Shown here piece after piece: positions 61,729 through 64,000 of a stretch of DNA of 64,000 nt. A program made the translations under genes and the position numbers. A model generated the notes under the pieces. That model saw nothing but the letters and a program-made list of their open reading frames with translations. It was not told the DNA's origin and did not search any database. Source of the DNA: Planctomycetota bacterium (lineage in GTDB: Bacteria > Planctomycetota > Phycisphaerae > Phycisphaerales > UBA1924); contig JAGWZK010000005.1 in NCBI GenBank assembly GCA_018968885.1, positions 113,005 to 177,004 of the forward strand, written 5' to 3'. How positions within the stretch are numbered: the stretch's first letter is position 1; the number at the start of each line of letters is the position of its first letter.

Positions 61729-62061
61729 ATGTCTCAGAACAGTCCACAGCCACGCCTCGTCAGCGATTTTGCTGGCGACCCTGACATGCAGGAACTCGTT
61801 GGCCTTTTCGTTTCCGAACTTCCCGATCGCGTGGCCAAACTGAATGCGACCTGGAATCAGTCCCAGCTTGGCGAAGTCCAGCGCCTTGCCCATCAACTTA
61901 AGGGCGCATCCGCTGGTTACGGATTTCCAACCATCGGCGACGCTGCTGGCAAGCTCGAAGACGCGCTGCGTGCCTCTGATGCTGCCAATCAGTCTTCTCT
62001 CAATTCTCTCAAGCGCGACCTAGACAACCTGATCGACCTCTGCAGTCGCGCTGCCGCCTGA
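61729..62061 (+). CDS. HPt (histidine phosphotransfer) protein
   Basis: A 110-residue single-domain HPt protein starting at ATG 61729 with GGAGG about six bases upstream. The phosphorylatable His is His55 in QRLAHQLKGASAGYGF, the classic HQLKG motif. Two long helices flank it. It is separated by 51 bases from a REC-GGDEF gene on the same strand, the probable phosphotransfer partner. No sensor kinase gene is in the window. Confidence 0.88.
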   Translation: MSQNSPQPRLVSDFAGDPDMQELVGLFVSELPDRVAKLNATWNQSQLGEVQRLAHQLKGASAGYGFPTIGDAAGKLEDALRASDAANQSSLNSLKRDLDNLIDLCSRAAA

Positions 62062-62112
62062 TCGTGCCGTATTCCCTGTTCCAAACTTCCAGGCTCGTAG
62101 GGTGAGATTTAG

Positions 62113-63093
62113 ATGAGCCAGACAAACGCCAATACTCAGGCCGCCGCCGAAGAGAAAAAGCCCTGCGTGCTCATCGTGGATGATTCGCCCGATGTGCATC
62201 GGTTGCTCCGCGCGCGTCTGCGCCAGGAGGAAATCGACATCATCAGCGCGACCAACGGTCAAGAGGCCATCCAGTTTGCCCAGGAACACGTTCCGGCCAT
62301 TATCCTGCTTGATCTCGACATGCCCGGCATGGACGGCTTTGAAGTTCTTCGCACGCTCAAGGACACTCGCCTCACTGTCGAGATTCCGGTGATCATGCTG
62401 TCGGGCCTCGTGGCGACGCAGGACAAGGTGACAGCGTTTGAGCTGGGTTCTGTCGACTACATCACCAAACCATTTGAATTCACCGAGCTTCGGGTTCGCC
62501 TTCGTTCGGCATTGAAGCTTCATAAGTTGGTCCAGTTGCTGGGCGAGCGTGCCCGTGTTGATGGACTTACGGGCCTTTGGAATCGTGCGTACTTCGACGA
62601 ACGGTGGCAGGAGGAGTTCAGCCGCGTTTCCCGCACTTCCCGTCCTCTTTCGATTGCCCTCTTCGATGTTGACCATTTCAAGAGCGTGAACGACACTTTC
62701 GGACATCCCGCAGGAGACGCTGTTCTCACCGGCCTTGGCAAGCTCCTGCGTCAGCAGGGACGAGCCAGCGACATTCCTTGCCGCTATGGCGGCGAGGAGT
62801 TCTGCATGATCATGCCCGACACCAAGCCCGAAGATGCAATTGTCCTTTGCGAGCGGCTTCGCAAGTCGCTGGAAGCAATGTTGTGGCCGCGCCATCCGGA
62901 GCGGAAGATCACGATGTCGATCGGTGTTTCCGGTATGACCGAAGCTTCGACGCTTTCGGCACAGCAGGTGATTGACGACGCGGATCAGAATCTGTATCAA
63001 GCCAAGAGGACAGGACGCAACCGAGTGTTTGTCGGTGGGCGTCTGGCGGCTCCTGCGGCAGATGTCGGCGCGGTTGCAGCCAAGGCGGCGTAA
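62113..63093 (+). CDS. PleD-like response regulator diguanylate cyclase (REC-GGDEF)
   Basis: A 326-residue cytoplasmic protein. The REC domain has VLIVDDSPDVH (Asp23-Asp24), phospho-acceptor Asp67 in LLDLDMPGMDGF and the Lys in DYITKPFE. The GGDEF domain begins VDGLTGLWNRAYFDERW, has DVDHFKSVNDTFGHPAGD and a complete catalytic YGGEEF. RASD, five residues before GGEEF, is the RxxD inhibitory site, so product feedback by cyclic di-GMP is expected. It makes cyclic di-GMP on phosphorylation, probably receiving phosphate through the neighbouring HPt. GGGTGAG lies upstream of the ATG. Confidence 0.93.
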   Translation: MSQTNANTQAAAEEKKPCVLIVDDSPDVHRLLRARLRQEEIDIISATNGQEAIQFAQEHVPAIILLDLDMPGMDGFEVLRTLKDTRLTVEIPVIMLSGLVATQDKVTAFELGSVDYITKPFEFTELRVRLRSALKLHKLVQLLGERARVDGLTGLWNRAYFDERWQEEFSRVSRTSRPLSIALFDVDHFKSVNDTFGHPAGDAVLTGLGKLLRQQGRASDIPCRYGGEEFCMIMPDTKPEDAIVLCERLRKSLEAMLWPRHPERKITMSIGVSGMTEASTLSAQQVIDDADQNLYQAKRTGRNRVFVGGRLAAPAADVGAVAAKAA

Positions 63094-63100
63094 GGCCGAC

Positions 63101-63763
63101 TTAGAAGGGCCACATCAGACCCGCGTAGAGCATGGCCGAATCCCGCGAGGGGTTGCGGTTGTCGCCCCTGATACGCGCATTGGAAATGTGAGCCCAGCGG
63201 AGGCCGACTTGCAGGCGCAGGCCTTCATCATTCAAGAGCCGCGTGAAGCCAAGGCCAGCGCGGGGTGTGAAGTTGAAGGCGGTGCCGCCATCGGGGACAT
63301 TGTCTGTTGAGGCCACCACGCCGATGCCTGCCTCGGCGAAAACCGACCATTTTTCGTTGTTGACAAAGTGCCAGCGGAAGACCATCTGGGGGTTGAGGCC
63401 AAGGGCGTCTTGTTTCTTCTGCGCGTAATACCACGCCGCGAGCTCGAGGGAGAATTCGACATCCTTGACGATGAAGTTGCTCCACGAGACGTGAGCGTCG
63501 AAGCCAGCGCTCCCTTGGAAATCATGTGAGACACCGGTGCCGACGGTGATCCATTCGCTGCCTTCGGTGCCGAAGGGGACGCTCTTGCGGCCGTTGCTGG
63601 TTTTGACTTGGGCTGCTGTGGCGCTGGCTCCGGCTGGTTCATCAGCGCGCAGGGTGTGGCGTGCGGCGGGAGAGCCGAGGGAGAGCGAGTCGGCACCGGC
63701 TGCGCTGGCGAACGCCGGGGTGAGCGCAGAGACGAGCACGGCGGATGCGAGGAATCGGGTCAT
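63101..63763 (-). CDS. PagL-like lipid A deacylase / acyloxyacyl hydrolase family outer-membrane protein
   Basis: A 220-residue exported protein (ATG 63763, signal peptide FLASAVLVSALTPAFASA). After a 50-residue polar stretch, beta-barrel strands follow (VEFSLELAAWYYAQKK, MVFRWHFVNNEKWSVFAEAG, FTPRAGLGFTRLLNDEGLRL), and the C-terminus has VGLRWAHISNARIRGDNRNP and ends in AGLMWPF with a terminal Phe. The HIS motif (His-x-Ser) plus downstream acidic residue is the PagL active-site pattern. PagL removes the 3-O acyl chain of lipid A in the outer membrane. It fits the LPS genes elsewhere. The region 63764-64000 upstream holds only repeats. Confidence 0.78.
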   Translation of the reverse strand: MTRFLASAVLVSALTPAFASAAGADSLSLGSPAARHTLRADEPAGASATAAQVKTSNGRKSVPFGTEGSEWITVGTGVSHDFQGSAGFDAHVSWSNFIVKDVEFSLELAAWYYAQKKQDALGLNPQMVFRWHFVNNEKWSVFAEAGIGVVASTDNVPDGGTAFNFTPRAGLGFTRLLNDEGLRLQVGLRWAHISNARIRGDNRNPSRDSAMLYAGLMWPF

Positions 63764-63820
63764 GGTGGCAGCGTAGCGATTTATACCTGTCTCGCAGCGC
63801 AATCGACATGCGCAAAGGTA

Positions 63821-63855
63821 AGGCACTAGGCACTAGGCACCAGGCCCTAGGCACT
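63821..63855. repeat. Period-7 short tandem repeat (AGGCACT family)
   Basis: Five units at 63821, 63828, 63835, 63842 and 63849 (AGGCACT, AGGCACT, AGGCACC, AGGCCCT, AGGCACT). It is upstream of the PagL-like gene. Confidence 0.8.
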
Positions 63856-63872
63856 AGGGGATGCAGAATGGC

Positions 63873-63912
63873 AAGATAACAAGGTGTCAAGGAGACAAGG
63901 TGTCGAGGAGGA
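63873..63912. repeat. Period-8 short tandem repeat (AAGGTGTC family)
   Basis: Five units at 63873, 63881, 63889, 63897 and 63905 (AAGATAAC, AAGGTGTC, AAGGAGAC, AAGGTGTC, GAGGAGGA). It directly follows the AGGCACT repeat. I see no gene in the last 240 bases of the window beyond these repeats. Confidence 0.75.
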
Positions 63913-64000
63913 GGCGGAGGTGTGGTGGGAGGAGTGCCGCGGCTGGGGATGGGGGAGGTTCATGTGAAGTGGGAGTGGGCGAGAGGTGGGCGCGGCGTTG

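Noticed and set aside
63821..63912. Tandem repeats as a CRISPR array
   Set aside because: Units are 7 or 8 bases without spacers and no cas genes are present.

Overview
The window looks like a piece of a Planctomycetota chromosome, most likely class Phycisphaerae. GC is high, gene density is high, and there are no rRNA genes, prophages or CRISPR arrays. The lineage call rests on several family signatures: an adjacent DUF1800/DUF1501 pair, two LEPR-XLL-type surface proteins, a protein ending in a GC-type dockerin (FFDYLDF repeats and a C-terminal GC), PEP-CTERM-like tails (IPAPS/IPAPG, hydrophobic run, arginines), a DUF3467 protein and a large bacterial tricorn protease. The cell is probably Gram-negative with LPS: lptD, lpxI, hldE, a PagL-like lipid A deacylase, an OmpA-type lipoprotein and several lipobox proteins are spread over the window.

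Layout. 1-4 kb: exported protein tail, GNAT acetyltransferase, xseB, prepilin peptidase with a repeat-filled linker, OmpA-family lipoprotein. 4-12 kb (minus): arginine operon argC-argB-argF-argG followed by lptD. 12-19 kb: DUF3467 (minus), then ppx/gppA, a DNRLRE-like exported protein, DUF1800, DUF1501 and a dockerin protein (plus). 19-23 kb (minus): hldE, tRNA-Leu(CAA), an MDR oxidoreductase, trmD-rplS. 23-29 kb: exoD, two tandem paralogous exported proteins (the second frameshifted), a coupled glycosyltransferase/unknown pair. 29-34 kb: sthA, an orphan nuoH, two lipoproteins, a TM/coiled-coil protein. 34-41 kb (plus): two tandem LEPR-XLL proteins, then an operon-like run of an exported protein, an ECF sigma factor gene with an in-frame amber codon, a membrane anti-sigma candidate and an exported PPP phosphatase. 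41-50 kb: methyltransferase, a low-GC SIR2-like gene, eno, phoU, and a four-gene envelope cluster (minus). 49-57 kb: lpxI, a vapB/vapC locus with a broken toxin, a TlyA-like methyltransferase, obg, prfB, an SSS symporter, dus. 57-64 kb: tricorn protease, an HPt protein beside a REC-GGDEF diguanylate cyclase, and a PagL-like outer-membrane protein.

The strongest unusual signals are these. (1) prfB carries the +1 programmed-frameshift site, but the in-frame stop is UAA instead of UGA and no internal Shine-Dalgarno is visible. (2) Several unrelated families of short tandem repeats with a 7- or 8-base period sit next to gene ends, and two of them lie inside the coding sequence of the prepilin peptidase. 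(3) Three genes are each interrupted by a single change: ECF sigma (amber), VapC (ochre) and the second tandem paralog (-1 frameshift). (4) A compositionally foreign SIR2-like gene is a candidate single-gene defence factor. (5) An intergenic stretch with a strong terminator but no gene may encode a small RNA.
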